A stretch of DNA of 40,557 bases. Source: Loktanella atrilutea. GTDB lineage: Bacteria > Pseudomonadota > Alphaproteobacteria > Rhodobacterales > Rhodobacteraceae. Both the position numbers and the translations under genes were made by a program. Below, one piece after another: positions 15,513 to 25,300 of the stretch. The first letter of the stretch is position 1, and every line of letters starts with the position of its first letter. Below the pieces are notes generated by a model. The model was not told the origin of the DNA and made no database searches. It was given only the letters and a program-made list of their open reading frames with translations. The stretch lies in assembly GCF_900128995.1 (NCBI RefSeq), contig NZ_FQUE01000016.1:1-40557 (forward strand). The letters run 5' to 3'.

Positions 15513-16617
15513 TGTCAGCCTCGTTCAAAAGCCGAAGGGACCACTGTCGAGATACACCAAGAAGCTTAGCTATCTGCGGAGCGTTCAGGCCATGCTGTTG
15601 AAGATGTCGAGCCATTTCCTTGTTGTCCAATGCACCTTGCCGCCTTCGTTCTCCAGTATGGCCTTCAGACGTCCTTGCGTTAATAATGGCAGTCGTAACT
15701 TCACCTAAGTGCAGTTCATTTTTATTTAACAACATGCGCCGTCGAGCGGCCAGTGAAATTCGCTCGATATCTGCTCCTGTCAGGTTAGGTGAGATCACTG
15801 CCAGAATTTTACTAACACCTTCTGGGTCTTTGTCACCAAAGAGAAAATAATTCCACAGTGCTTCACGCACGGTTTCATTGGGCAGTCCTATTTCCAACTG
15901 ATAAGGAAAACGCCGCCATATTGCGGGATCGAGCAGCTGAGAGTGATTCGTCGCAGCTACAACTACAGCGCTATCGTCAAGCGAATCCAAGCCTTGTATT
16001 ACTGTATTTACAACTCGTTTTAGCTCCCCAAGTTCTTGACGATCATCGCGAAATTTGGCGACCGCGTCTATTTCATCCAAAAACAGGACTGCATTTTTAG
16101 TTGGAATAAAATCGAATACAGCCCGAACGTTTTTTGCGGTATCGCCGAGTAGTGAAGAGATTAAGCTGTCTAAGCGAACGACATAGAGAGGTCGGTTGAG
16201 TTGCGAGGCAATATGACCTGCGAGGAGGCTTTTTCCCGTCCCCGGCGGGCCGGACAGCATAATAGCAAGTCGCGATGCTATCCCATTCCTCGAAAATTCT
16301 TCTAAGTTTTGAGCGTCTGATACAAAATCAGCTATAGCCATATGCGCAGGTTCGTTGATGAATATCGGTGTCACGGGCCACTCCTGCTCTTCCACAAGCG
16401 GTAGTCGCGACTTCACGTCAACTGGTAGTTGCTCCATGTGGCCCGAGGCTCGTAAAGGTACCCCCTTTTTTCGCAACAGGCTCCGCAACGCCGTAGCCCC
16501 TTCTTCCTGACCATCATCTCCCATCACCCTCGCAATCGCGTTGGCCGCCTTGCGGACGCGTGGGTAGTCAGCGGCTAAGGCTGCCTCGACAAGTTCTATA
16601 ATTTTTTTCGGGTCCAC
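15505..16617 (-). CDS. ietA: IetA-like AAA+ ATPase with C-terminal helix-turn-helix
   Basis: 370 residues from the GTG at 16617. That start is chosen because AGGAG lies 5 bases before it and the protein then begins MDPKKIIELVEAALAADYPR; the open frame upstream is noncoding promoter DNA. The AAA+ core has Walker A GPPGTGKS (123-130), Walker B LFLDEID (178-184), sensor 1 AATNHS and the arginine pair in IWRRFPYQ. The last 40 residues (KEMARHLQQHGLNAPQIAKL, then LGVSRQWSLRLLNE) look like a helix-turn-helix, which could allow DNA binding and autoregulation. It is translationally coupled to the S8 protease. In the ietAS pair the ATPase acts as antidote or regulator of the protease; here that is inferred by homology. 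Confidence 0.87.
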   Translation of the reverse strand: MDPKKIIELVEAALAADYPRVRKAANAIARVMGDDGQEEGATALRSLLRKKGVPLRASGHMEQLPVDVKSRLPLVEEQEWPVTPIFINEPAHMAIADFVSDAQNLEEFSRNGIASRLAIMLSGPPGTGKSLLAGHIASQLNRPLYVVRLDSLISSLLGDTAKNVRAVFDFIPTKNAVLFLDEIDAVAKFRDDRQELGELKRVVNTVIQGLDSLDDSAVVVAATNHSQLLDPAIWRRFPYQLEIGLPNETVREALWNYFLFGDKDPEGVSKILAVISPNLTGADIERISLAARRRMLLNKNELHLGEVTTAIINARTSEGHTGERRRQGALDNKEMARHLQQHGLNAPQIAKLLGVSRQWSLRLLNEADNG

Positions 16618-16648
16618 GGAAGCTCCTGCTCGTCCTGCTCTTGGCTGG

Positions 16649-16677
16649 TATGTAAACAAAAATAACGATATTGACAA
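16649..16677 (-). promoter_or_regulatory. Sigma-70-type promoter for ietAS
   Basis: On the minus strand TTGTCA (16677-16672) and TACATA (16654-16649) are separated by exactly 17 bases, about 30 bases upstream of the ietA GTG. This is the best promoter match seen in this part of the window. Confidence 0.5.
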
Positions 16678-16706
16678 CAGAAAACATGAAGTGGTAGCCA
16701 TTATTT

Positions 16707-16720
16707 GCGCAATTTTGCGC
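16707..16720. promoter_or_regulatory. Operator-like dyad between divergent ietAS and small gene
   Basis: GCGCAA, TT, TTGCGC: a perfect inverted repeat in the 125-base region between the ietA start and the 68-residue gene. It is a candidate binding site for the helix-turn-helix tail of IetA. Confidence 0.4.
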
Positions 16721-16742
16721 ATCTTAGTCAAGAAAAGGAAAC

Positions 16743-16949
16743 ATGATGGCCAAGGGAACGATAGCACGGAGTGCTGGGACAGGAAGGTTCGTAACGAAGG
16801 CTCATGCGAAGCGGAGTCCAAACACTACGGTCGTCGAGCGGATCGGTGGTGGATCGACCAATGGGGCTGGTCGCAGCGCGATCAACGGCAAGTTTGTGGG
16901 CGCGAGCCATGTGAAGCGGCACCCTGGTACAACCATCAAAGACAGCTGA
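16743..16949 (+). CDS. Small basic protein with two internal repeats
   Basis: 68 residues, glycine-, serine- and lysine-rich, with ATG at 16743 preceded by AAAGGAA. It contains two copies of one motif: ARSAGTGRFVTKAHAKRSPNTT and, later, GRSAINGKFVGASHVKRHPGTT (short forms SxxxGxFVxxxHxKRxPxTT). Small proteins with this repeated G-x-F-V...R-x-P-x-T-T pattern are widespread on bacterial chromosomes and phages with no assigned function. It is divergent from ietA and shares its 125-base regulatory region. Confidence 0.6.
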   Translation: MMAKGTIARSAGTGRFVTKAHAKRSPNTTVVERIGGGSTNGAGRSAINGKFVGASHVKRHPGTTIKDS

Positions 16950-17112
16950 CGAATGGCTTGTCCCTAAGCGTGTCCGACCTTTCTCGCGGTTGGGCACGCC
17001 ACTACCCGCAAAATCAGCATCATCTTTCGCGAGTAGACGGACTCGAGCGACATTCAGCAGATCAGAATTTAAAAGTGGGGTAGTTCGCCCATTGGTTACT
17101 TTTCGGTCGCCA

Positions 17113-18462
17113 TCATGCGCGACTGATACTCTTGTATAGTGCACTCAACCCCTCATGCCGGACGCGAAACTGGCTCCGCCGCTTGATCACCGGCCGTGCT
17201 GATCCTGCGTCTTCCATCTTGATGCCCGGATCATAGTACACGCTTCCGGCTGAAATCGCCGCCAGCAGCAGGAGCACGTCAGTTCCTTCGCACAACTGCA
17301 CTACATTTCCATAGCTGTACTCCGGCGGGGGAAATTGCATCAGCGACGGTACATAGACAGCCTTAGCGTGCTTGCGGTTCCAGTGGGCCATGATCCCGCG
17401 GAAACCCCATGACGCTGCAACATTATCATCGCGGTCCAGCAGGACGATTCCGCCGTCGAGATCTGTGATCTTCCCCGTTGTCGTGTCGAACCCGTCAAGA
17501 CGCAGCATGAGGCCGGTGTCTGCGTGGAAATCACGGCTGGCGGTGTAGATCCCGCCGAAATTGATACGGTCCGCCTTTCCCGACTTATCGGCATAGCCAT
17601 AGCGGTGCAGAAACGCCGCAACGCCCTCTTCCCGGTACAGACCGCCAGTCGGTTCTGGTGTCATCAGGGTGACAGGGCTTCTCGCACGGTAGCTGGTAAA
17701 GTCACTCACCCCGTATTGCTTAACCTCCCACCCCATATAGTCCGGATCCGCGTAGCCGTTCGGAGCGATGCCCAGCTCGGCCTCCAGCGTATAGCCGCCG
17801 CCGTTGCGGGCGCTGTAGGGAGCCGGCACCCCTGCCCTGCCCATCTTCTGCGATGCGATCCAGCCTTTGGCATGAATGCGCCGGAGCGCTGCGAGCAGTG
17901 CGTCCTTCGGGTCTGTGCCGTCTTGGCGCAGTTTTTCCAGATCATGAAAGACGCCGGCCGTTTCGAGACTGGACGCTGCCGCGTCGAAGGCGTGGGCAAT
18001 GGGATCGTCGGCTGCAACGACCTGACCGAGGACGCGGCCATCGGCGCAGATCCCGAAGACCAGCACCCGGCCCTCGTCGCGCGACTTCATCAGGACATTC
18101 GGTGCACGTTCTGCTCCGCGCAGGAAGCCGGACATCCGTACTTCAGGATATTTCGGATAGAGGATCAGCTGCGCATCGGGCGCAAGTGCCAAACCATCTT
18201 CATCGAGCCAGAAGAAGCTTACCATGGCTTTGGCCCTGTCGCGGACGCTCCCCGCGCGGTCGCTGTCGTCGCCCTCGACCGGACCATGCGGAATGATGTT
18301 CAGAGCGCCAAAACCGCCGCCCAGATAAACTTGGTTCTTTGAGTTGTCATTGGGAGCAAGTCGTTTGGCGTAGAAGCGTACTGCCCCGTGGGCGGCCATC
18401 TGGTCAAGCAGGTGGGTAAGCGGTGTTATCAATCCATTGGCCTTATTCAATGCAGAATTCAT
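17113..18462 (-). CDS. MvaI/BcnI-family type II restriction endonuclease
   Basis: 449 residues from the ATG at 18462 (a TTG at 18471 is possible). The nuclease centre is visible: E229 in YTLEAELGIAPNG, then PDYMGWEVKQY with D241, E246 and K248, the PD-(D/E)xK motif of the MvaI/BcnI family. MvaI cuts CCWGG and BcnI cuts CCSGG. The Dcm-like methylase and Vsr 10 kb away favour CCWGG here, but specificity is not proved. The ATG lies inside the end of a decayed vsr copy, reproducing the normal vsr-REase overlap. Its methylase is not adjacent; it lies at 28488-29708 beyond the inserted helicase operon. A second, broken copy of this gene is at 27830-28074. Confidence 0.87.
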   Translation of the reverse strand: MNSALNKANGLITPLTHLLDQMAAHGAVRFYAKRLAPNDNSKNQVYLGGGFGALNIIPHGPVEGDDSDRAGSVRDRAKAMVSFFWLDEDGLALAPDAQLILYPKYPEVRMSGFLRGAERAPNVLMKSRDEGRVLVFGICADGRVLGQVVAADDPIAHAFDAAASSLETAGVFHDLEKLRQDGTDPKDALLAALRRIHAKGWIASQKMGRAGVPAPYSARNGGGYTLEAELGIAPNGYADPDYMGWEVKQYGVSDFTSYRARSPVTLMTPEPTGGLYREEGVAAFLHRYGYADKSGKADRINFGGIYTASRDFHADTGLMLRLDGFDTTTGKITDLDGGIVLLDRDDNVAASWGFRGIMAHWNRKHAKAVYVPSLMQFPPPEYSYGNVVQLCEGTDVLLLLAAISAGSVYYDPGIKMEDAGSARPVIKRRSQFRVRHEGLSALYKSISRA

Positions 18463-18580
18463 CTGAATCAAAGGACAGCCAGCGCGTCAGTGAGTCAATG
18501 ACATGACCGGTGACAGACCCCCCCTGCCTTTCAGGGCACATTCCCAGACAACGCCACAGCGCCAACTTGCGGCCGTAGCT
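18463..18580 (-). pseudogene. Decayed vsr 3' remnant
   Basis: This stretch is clearly homologous to 28080-28180, the end of the intact vsr gene. Both contain the phrases cacattcccaga and acgccacagcgcca and the codons for IDSL..WLS...EFCIE. The left copy has base losses that shift the frame (WRCLGMCPERQGGSVTGHV against WRCGVIWECALKGRGRLSPG). Only about the last 45 codons remain. Homology stops near 18580, which marks the left edge of the inserted helicase operon. Confidence 0.75.
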
Positions 18581-18700
18581 TCTATAAATGCAAGTTGTGC
18601 CGACTAAGCTGGCTTTATTGGACTTATCGACAGTGTGCTTTGTCCGGTCCACTTAAGTGCGCAGATCTTAACCCTGAAGGCATCTCGTCGGAGAGACCAG
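18581..18700. other. Junction segment, left edge of defence-operon insertion
   Basis: 120 bases between the end of vsr homology and the stop of the NERD-helicase gene. They contain ATGCAAGTTG, eight bases, AAGCTGGCTT (18588-18615), a degraded resemblance to the recombinase-type sites at 2589 and 11183 (15 of 20 arm positions against copy A). A 10-bp palindrome, CACTTAAGTG, lies at 18650-18659. Neither is assigned a function. Confidence 0.35.
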
Positions 18701-20440
18701 TTAAGACCTCCTCGCCTGAATGCGGCGGCCGAAATTCTCAGCCTGCCGCTCGTATGATTTGCGTTTGGCCGCGGGCACAAGAACGTGCAACAGTCCGCGC
18801 GCTCGAGAGAGGCCGGCATAGTGCAGCATAGACCACTTTGCGTCGCCGGTTTCCTCCATGTCGATCGCGATCACGACCTGCCGTTCCAGCCCCTTGAAGG
18901 CGTGCATGGTCGAGAAAAGGAGTGAGCCATTCCGGAGGGCGGTCTCATTTGAGGGATCAGCAAGCCGACGCCCCGCAATCTCGGTCCGTCCAGAGAGCAG
19001 CGAGTTCTCCCATCGGCGGGTCGACAAGATTGCAACGTCCCGAGGCGGGACGTCACGATCGAAAAGTTCGCGCAGGATCGTCTCGAGCTTCGCTACTCCC
19101 TCATCGGCGTTCGGATGATAGTGGACCTGGCACTGTGGTCCGTCTGGCGCTCCAGTAACCGCAAGGTCGATTCCTGACACGATCGATGCCTGTACCGCCA
19201 CCTGCCGCGTGTTCCGGCAATTCTCGAACAGGTCATCGAAGGCCGGGGCGCCCTCGGCGAGACGCTGTTCTACTAGATCCTGCGTCTCGACGCCATAAAT
19301 GTTCTGGAGCGGATCCAAGAAGATATGCCAGCAGCCGCGCCTGATGCCGTCACGCACGAGCAGGTCGAAAACATCCAAGTGCTCAGGGGTGAGGAGATCT
19401 TGGGCTTCGTCCACAACGAGTACATCCCACGGCTCCGACATCCGTGTGCAGAGCGCCTCAGCCGCGATCCCGGGAAAGCGCTTGGGGAAGAATTCGGGAT
19501 GTTCTGAATCCTCTGCCGCCAAACTGTCAAGCAGTCCGGCCGAAGCAATCAAGTCACGATAAAGCGCGTGGACGTGCCGCACTTCGAGCGTGGCAGCTCT
19601 CTGATCGCCCGCAAAGCCGTTGCGTATGTGACCGGCTAGCAGCTGGTTGAAGCACAGCATGAGCACTTTTTTCCCGTCAGCGGAGAGCTGCTTCGCACGT
19701 TCGAGCGCAATGACCGATTTGCCTGTCCCCGCGGCCCCGCGCACGACTGTGCGGGGGTTAGCGGCGAGACGACGTGACGTTCGGATCTGCTCGTTCGTCA
19801 GCTGGAGTAGCCGCTCGTCCACTCCGGTAAGATAGCCGCCGAGGCTCAGCGCCGTGTCGAGGTCGGGTCGCAGGATCTGCCGCGCAAGCTTGATCTCGTC
19901 CGGCTTGAGTCCCCGGTAAGTTTTTCCGCGCTTGTCGAGGCAGACGCCGTTCCAATGGCGTTGCAAGGCGGAAATGTAGTGCCCCAGCGTGTCGCGGAAC
20001 TGTCGCTTATCGAGCAAAACCTCTGAGACGATCTCAGCACCTTTCGTTGTAAATTGCGTGTAGGGCATAATCACGCCGAAGCCGAACAGCACGTCCTTGA
20101 AGGAGCCGGCTGCCCGCTGGAGCTGGTCGCGCACAGTGTTCATAGCGCCGGACGCCTGCTTCCACGGACTCTCATACTTGCTGTACGACCGGAAGTCGCC
20201 GGAGAAGGTCCACACACCGTCAGCGCACGAGACCTTACCTCCCTTGACTTCGAGCGCGAAAACGCCGTGGCTGGAAAGGACGATCATGTCCGCTTCTCCC
20301 CAGATTTTCGTCTCGTGACCGGGCAGTCCCAGCGAGTGCAGGATAATCCAGTTGTCGGGAAGCTCCCGGCCGAGTCGCTCGTAGACGAGCCGCTCGCTGT
20401 TCGGACAGTTCACCGGAACGTCGGGGATCAGGACGGCCAT
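18701..20440 (-). CDS. NERD nuclease-UvrD/Rep-like SF1 helicase fusion
   Basis: 579 residues. The N-terminal NERD domain (residues 12-130) carries the nuclease signature D51 (GEADMIV), E64 and K66 (FALEVKGG). The rest is an SF1 helicase: motif I GAAGTGKS (235-242), motif II DEAQD (344-348), motif V-like STMHAFKGLERQVV and motif VI YAGLSRARG. The start has GAGGAGG 4 bases upstream and overlaps the DrmB-like gene by 13 bases. It is last in a tight four-gene operon. NERD-helicase fusions are found in defence islands and probably process foreign DNA. In this locus it may substitute for the PLD nuclease DrmC of DISARM, which is absent. That substitution is inference. Confidence 0.87.
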   Translation of the reverse strand: MAVLIPDVPVNCPNSERLVYERLGRELPDNWIILHSLGLPGHETKIWGEADMIVLSSHGVFALEVKGGKVSCADGVWTFSGDFRSYSKYESPWKQASGAMNTVRDQLQRAAGSFKDVLFGFGVIMPYTQFTTKGAEIVSEVLLDKRQFRDTLGHYISALQRHWNGVCLDKRGKTYRGLKPDEIKLARQILRPDLDTALSLGGYLTGVDERLLQLTNEQIRTSRRLAANPRTVVRGAAGTGKSVIALERAKQLSADGKKVLMLCFNQLLAGHIRNGFAGDQRAATLEVRHVHALYRDLIASAGLLDSLAAEDSEHPEFFPKRFPGIAAEALCTRMSEPWDVLVVDEAQDLLTPEHLDVFDLLVRDGIRRGCWHIFLDPLQNIYGVETQDLVEQRLAEGAPAFDDLFENCRNTRQVAVQASIVSGIDLAVTGAPDGPQCQVHYHPNADEGVAKLETILRELFDRDVPPRDVAILSTRRWENSLLSGRTEIAGRRLADPSNETALRNGSLLFSTMHAFKGLERQVVIAIDMEETGDAKWSMLHYAGLSRARGLLHVLVPAAKRKSYERQAENFGRRIQARRS

Positions 20441-22320
20441 GCGGCCTCCTCGACGGCGTCGCCGAAGAACCCCGCGAAAGCGCCATCTGGCTCGCCGACG
20501 AGCGCGGTTCTGTCCAATTCGCGGTTGAAGCGCTCACACGCCGTTTCCGGCAGTAAGAGACAGCAATGGCATGCAGCCCCGCTGACCCGGTCGCCGGATT
20601 GTCGCGGATCGCTTTCAAGGCAAACGGGATCGCTGCCGCACCACGCGGCATTTGCCAGCGTCCGAAGCACGATTGGCTCCAGCAGGGCTGGCTCGGCCAG
20701 ACGAACGAGCCCTCCGAGGCTGCCCTCGGAATCAGGGGAGCCTGTGTAGACAAGGACGCCGTTCATAGGACGTCCTGGGTCGTCCGAAACGTACAGCCGC
20801 TCCCGGAGCGCCGACGCGGAGTAACCGCATTCGACGGAAATCTGTCGGATGAGGGCGTGCGCAAATGCGTGTACAAGCAGGAGGCGCGGCCCAATCGTGT
20901 AGTCCCGCTCGTAGCCTCGCTGCTCGGCAATCTGGCGGCTGCGCATCTCCAGGATGGCGGCCCGGGCCACGACGCCCTCATTGTCTGCGATCCAAGCGTC
21001 CACAGCCGTAGTTTTGAACCGCAGGAATATGCCCTCACCCCTGATCTCCGCGCCTGGAAGCCAGCTGCGCTCGGTCTTGGATAGTGGCGAAACCTTGCCC
21101 TCGGCGATAGCCTGTCGTACCCGGTCAGCGCCTACTGGATAGGGTTCGATACGCGAGAAGCCGGCAAGTGCCCGCACCTCTCTTAGTCGTGAAGCGGCCC
21201 CGATGAGGTCAAACCAACGCGCGAGCGCAGGCGGCGGCGCAAGCAACTCATTGCGGAATTGCGGTATGACCCCGCCGATAATTGGGTCGTCGCGGTCCTG
21301 CGAGAGGGCATCGTATTCCTGTTCGCGCGCGACCCGCTCGGTGAGTGAAGGCCCTCCAACTTCCTGCGAGCGCATTCGCAGGTATGCTGCCAGCAGTTGG
21401 TCAACAGATACGTTGTAAGTCTGGCTAACGCCGATGAGTACGGAAGGCAGTGCCGCCTCCGGCACTCCGTCCAAAAACATCCTAGACTGCTCTACGATCT
21501 GGCTCAGCGCCTCCGAGGCAGGAGGTATTGAGAGCGAGGAACCTACGACGGCGAAGTGCACATTGGAGGCACCACGTTGCAAAGCGCGGACGGGTTCTCC
21601 GCAGTCGGGCTGGTAGTCGTGGAGCCATGGGCGGAAGCCGTCGCAGCGCAGACCCATGAGCGCGCTCGCCCCGAACGCGGTACCTAAAGACTGGCGGGTA
21701 GGATGTTCGGGCGTGCTGCAGGAATCGCATTGCACATACAGATCGTCGAGCGAAGCCGAATGGCCGCGGGAGCCGAGCTTCAGGACGGGCCGGGGGCAAA
21801 TTCCCTCGTCCCGGCCGCGGTGTGCCCACCATTCCCAAGGGAAGTCGCTGAGGTGTCCTCGCCGGCAGGCAACCACAAAGCGGACCGGGTTCGTGTAAAC
21901 TTTACCGGTATGACCGGTGCAGCGTAACCTCGCGCCATCGTCGGCCAATTCAAATGGCGAACCCTCCCGCCCGATCCGATGGCACTTGGGGCATTCGTGC
22001 CACTTAGGGAATCTGACAGCGGGGGCGGCGCTGCGCGCGCGTACTTTCGTTGTCCCGGGGATCTGCTCTTTGACAGGACCGAGGCGGAAGTGGCTGACGC
22101 CCAGCATCGACTGTAGCCGCTCCTCTCCGATCCGAAGCGAAGGAACGGAGTTGATCCGCTCCCAGTCCTCGAGTCCCATCGGCATAAACGAGCCTTTCTC
22201 GAGATCGACAATCGCGCCGATGGCGAAGCCGGAAACGAGCTGGGATCGCCTTACCGTGCCGATCGGCTCGACGGCGTCTGTGGCTTGGGGCGCATGCGCC
22301 CCGCGTGGTCGTCTGCCCAA
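20428..22320 (-). CDS. drmB: DrmB-like DUF1998 protein
   Basis: 630 residues starting at a TTG (22320) with a perfect AGGAGG 7 bases upstream; that ribosome site is embedded in the last codons of the DrmA-like gene. Cysteine pairs suggest zinc sites (HECPKCHRIG, CDSCSTPEHP). The C-terminal DUF1998 region is clear: HAFAHALIRQISVECGYSAS, NGVLVYTGSPDSEGSLGGLV and GAACHCCLLLPETACERFNR. The last phrase is highly characteristic of DrmB. DrmB partners the DrmA helicase in DISARM, where the complex recognises and blocks incoming unmodified DNA. The gene is translationally coupled on both sides. Confidence 0.87.
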   Translation of the reverse strand: MGRRPRGAHAPQATDAVEPIGTVRRSQLVSGFAIGAIVDLEKGSFMPMGLEDWERINSVPSLRIGEERLQSMLGVSHFRLGPVKEQIPGTTKVRARSAAPAVRFPKWHECPKCHRIGREGSPFELADDGARLRCTGHTGKVYTNPVRFVVACRRGHLSDFPWEWWAHRGRDEGICPRPVLKLGSRGHSASLDDLYVQCDSCSTPEHPTRQSLGTAFGASALMGLRCDGFRPWLHDYQPDCGEPVRALQRGASNVHFAVVGSSLSIPPASEALSQIVEQSRMFLDGVPEAALPSVLIGVSQTYNVSVDQLLAAYLRMRSQEVGGPSLTERVAREQEYDALSQDRDDPIIGGVIPQFRNELLAPPPALARWFDLIGAASRLREVRALAGFSRIEPYPVGADRVRQAIAEGKVSPLSKTERSWLPGAEIRGEGIFLRFKTTAVDAWIADNEGVVARAAILEMRSRQIAEQRGYERDYTIGPRLLLVHAFAHALIRQISVECGYSASALRERLYVSDDPGRPMNGVLVYTGSPDSEGSLGGLVRLAEPALLEPIVLRTLANAAWCGSDPVCLESDPRQSGDRVSGAACHCCLLLPETACERFNRELDRTALVGEPDGAFAGFFGDAVEEAAWPS

Positions 22321-22321
22321 T

Positions 22322-25300
22322 TCAATTCCTCCTGGTCATAGTCTTGAGGACAAACGCCGTTGATGGCTCGACCTCACGCATTGAGTTGGGCGTTGGCCAC
22401 GCGAGCGCTCCCGGTATTGTTCCTTCCTCTGCTGACGTCATCAGATGAGGCTTGGTCCGCCCGTACGGAGCGGGGCGTTCCCAATAGACCAATTCGGTGC
22501 CGGATGCCCGCGCGTTCTGGCTGCGCATGGCCCACTCCTCTAGGATGGCGTTAAGGTCGTCAGACGCGTCATCCGCCTCCACGCCCTCGGACGATGTTCG
22601 GGCTCGGTGGCGGATAACCTCCACGAGCGCCAGTACGTCGTCGGTCTGCGCATCGAAGTCGGCGGCAGCACTGTCGTCGTCCATACCAGCCGACAGGTGG
22701 CGGACGGCCGCTGCGACTACCGCGTGGAGGGCCTTGTCCCGTGCCCGCGGGGCCCAAGGTGTTACACTAGTTGCCTCGACGCTGCGGTAGAGTGCACCGT
22801 GGTACCCAAGAAAGTGCTCGAAGTGGGAAATGTCCCGCGGACGTCCGAAGTTGTAGAGCGTGAGCACCATTCCATCGATACCACGGCCGACGCGGCTGCT
22901 GGCCTGGATGTACTCCGCTGTGGACTTCGGTTGCCCGTTCACAAGCATGAGCCCAAGGCGGGAGACGTCGACGCCGACCGAGATCATGTTCGAAGCAAGC
23001 ACCGCGTCCCGTGGTTCCGGCGTGAAGGGGTCCGTGCCGTCCATAAGCGGATGGCTTAGCTGGCCGAGGTAGTCAGGCAAGTTGCGTGACGCCACGCGGC
23101 TGCTGAGTTCGATTGCATCGGTCTCCAAAATACGGGGCTGCGACGCGAGGCGTCCGGCGAGGAACGCGATCTGGCGGGGAATATCGTCTTGGAGCAGGAT
23201 GTGCGCACCGCCAAGCTCGCGCAGACTATTGAAATAGAGGACTGTGGTCCAGAACGGGTCGGCAATCGAAGGCGGCGTGCCGATGCTCACCAGATAGCCA
23301 ATCCCTTGGAGCAGGGCCGCAGCCCCTGCCTGGAGCGCGAACTTGGGACTTCTTCCGGCCGAACAGAGGCCGACGTACAGCCGGTCGGGACCGTCCTCGT
23401 CCTGTACCGCAAAGAAGGAATCTGAGGCCTCGAAGCCTGAGGGCGGAAACTGGAGGACGGGCCGGTCGAAAAGCGCACGTACCTGCCGCGAGGCCTGTCC
23501 AATCGTAGCGGTCGATCCGATTACCTTAGGCCGGACACCCTCGTTGGTGCACAACATGTCCACAACGGTCTCGTACAACCCTGCCATCGAGCCGAGCGGC
23601 CCGGAAATGAGGTGGAGCTCGTCCTGGATGATCAGTCCGGGCCTGAGCCCGCCGTCTAGTCCAAACAGCGTGCGCAAGTCTCTGCGGCGCGGTAGTTGGG
23701 CGAATTTGTCGATAGTTCCGATAAGAAGGCTAGTCGGTGTCCCGTAAATGAAGTCATCGACGGTCAGCACCGGCAGCGGTTTGTTAGCTGTTTCGCAAGA
23801 AGCGTTGGCGCAGCGGATATCTATGCCAGTTCCCTGACCGGTCACCTTATAGCAGTTCACATCAAGGGCGGAGCCGCAGACGGGGCAGTCGAGCAGTTGG
23901 CATGGGGTCGACTTCGGCTGCTGGCCGTCGTGCTCGAGAGCCAAGGCATCAATCGCGGTGGCGGTGCGGTTTGGCGTAGCGTCGCCTCCAACGTAGAGGC
24001 CAAGCGTTATTGGGGCGTCGCCGAGGTCGCCGCGTTCGCTCCGGATCGCATCGCAGGCGCAGATCAGCGATGCCGCGCGCTGGAACTGCTGCACCGTCAG
24101 GAGCCGGAGCGTGTAGCGCATAAGGACGTCTACACCTCCCTCATCTCGGCGGTCTGCATCCGTAAGCCTGCGGTGAAGTATCTGAAATGCGGTAAGGCCA
24201 AGATAAGCCTCAGTTTTGCCACCGCCTGTCGGAAACCAAAGCAGGTCGACGTCGTCGCGGTCCGCATCCGCTGGATCGACGAGACCCGGCACAACCATCA
24301 GGAAGTAGGCCAGCTGGAAGGGGCGCCACGTGAGGGGGCCAGCCCGGTCGCCCTTCGCGCCGAACCTCGACTGGCGGTCCATTGCGGCGTTGGCTAGGGT
24401 GAACGCGGTCCATGCGTTGTCATCACGTACCAAGGTCGCGATCCCTGCGCGGATGCGCCGCAGAGCATCACTGCACCGCCCGAGGTTGCGTCCGGCAGCA
24501 GTCCCGAGTTCACCCTCGAAGTCGCCTGCCCGCGGCGTAAGGTCGGACCAGATCCAAGCTTCGTAGACGTCCGCGAAGCCTCCAAGCACTTTAAGGATTT
24601 CATCGCGGGCCCCGGCCCGGGCCAGCCATTCAGCTGATAGAGACTGAGGGTTGACTGCCAGAAACGACACAAGGCTGGGATGACCGGACGCGCTGGTGCC
24701 CTTTACCACGGATGTTGGCATCCACGTCGTATTGATGCTGGCGACCCTTTGCTCCGGTGTGGGCTCCCATGCGACTGCGATACCGTGGCCTACAGCATAC
24801 TCTAGGACGTTACGGTAGAGGAGCGCGGCGGACTGAGCATCCTCATCGGCGCCTGCAAACGAAGGTGTAGGCCGGGGACGAATCGCACCTTGGCCGGCTG
24901 GCGTCACCGCATTCACTTTGAGGCCTGACTGAAGCAGGCATAATTCGTCTCTCAGACGGTCCTCGGTCGGCTGCGCCTTGTTGATTAGCGTCACTGTGAG
25001 GATCTGCCGGCCGTCCGCAATGCGGCGTCGGATATGCAGCCGCACTGACGGATCGCTGACCTGCTGGCCGTCCGGTGCGATAAAGTCCTGAACCTTCCAA
25101 GTCCTCGCAGGGCCTGGCACGATCTCGTATTGGTATCCGAGTTGCCGCCGTGTCCACATCCGCCGCGGTTTACCGCCCTGCGTGCAGGCCTCGCGTTCTA
25201 CGGCCGTGTAGCGAGCAGTTTCGGCCGTTGAGACACGCACTGTGGTACCATCGTCGACGGCGAAGGTTAGTCCAAGTGAGCATGGCCGAACCGCGCGGTA

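Noticed and set aside
16618-16821. N-terminal extension of the AAA ATPase open frame, giving an apparent membrane helix
   Set aside because: The GTG at 16617 has an ideal AGGAG site, and a good promoter lies inside the extension. The hydrophobic stretch is translated promoter DNA.
17524-18342. 272-codon open frame antisense to the restriction endonuclease
   Set aside because: It is a shadow of the intact nuclease gene, whose catalytic motifs are convincing. The antisense product resembles nothing.
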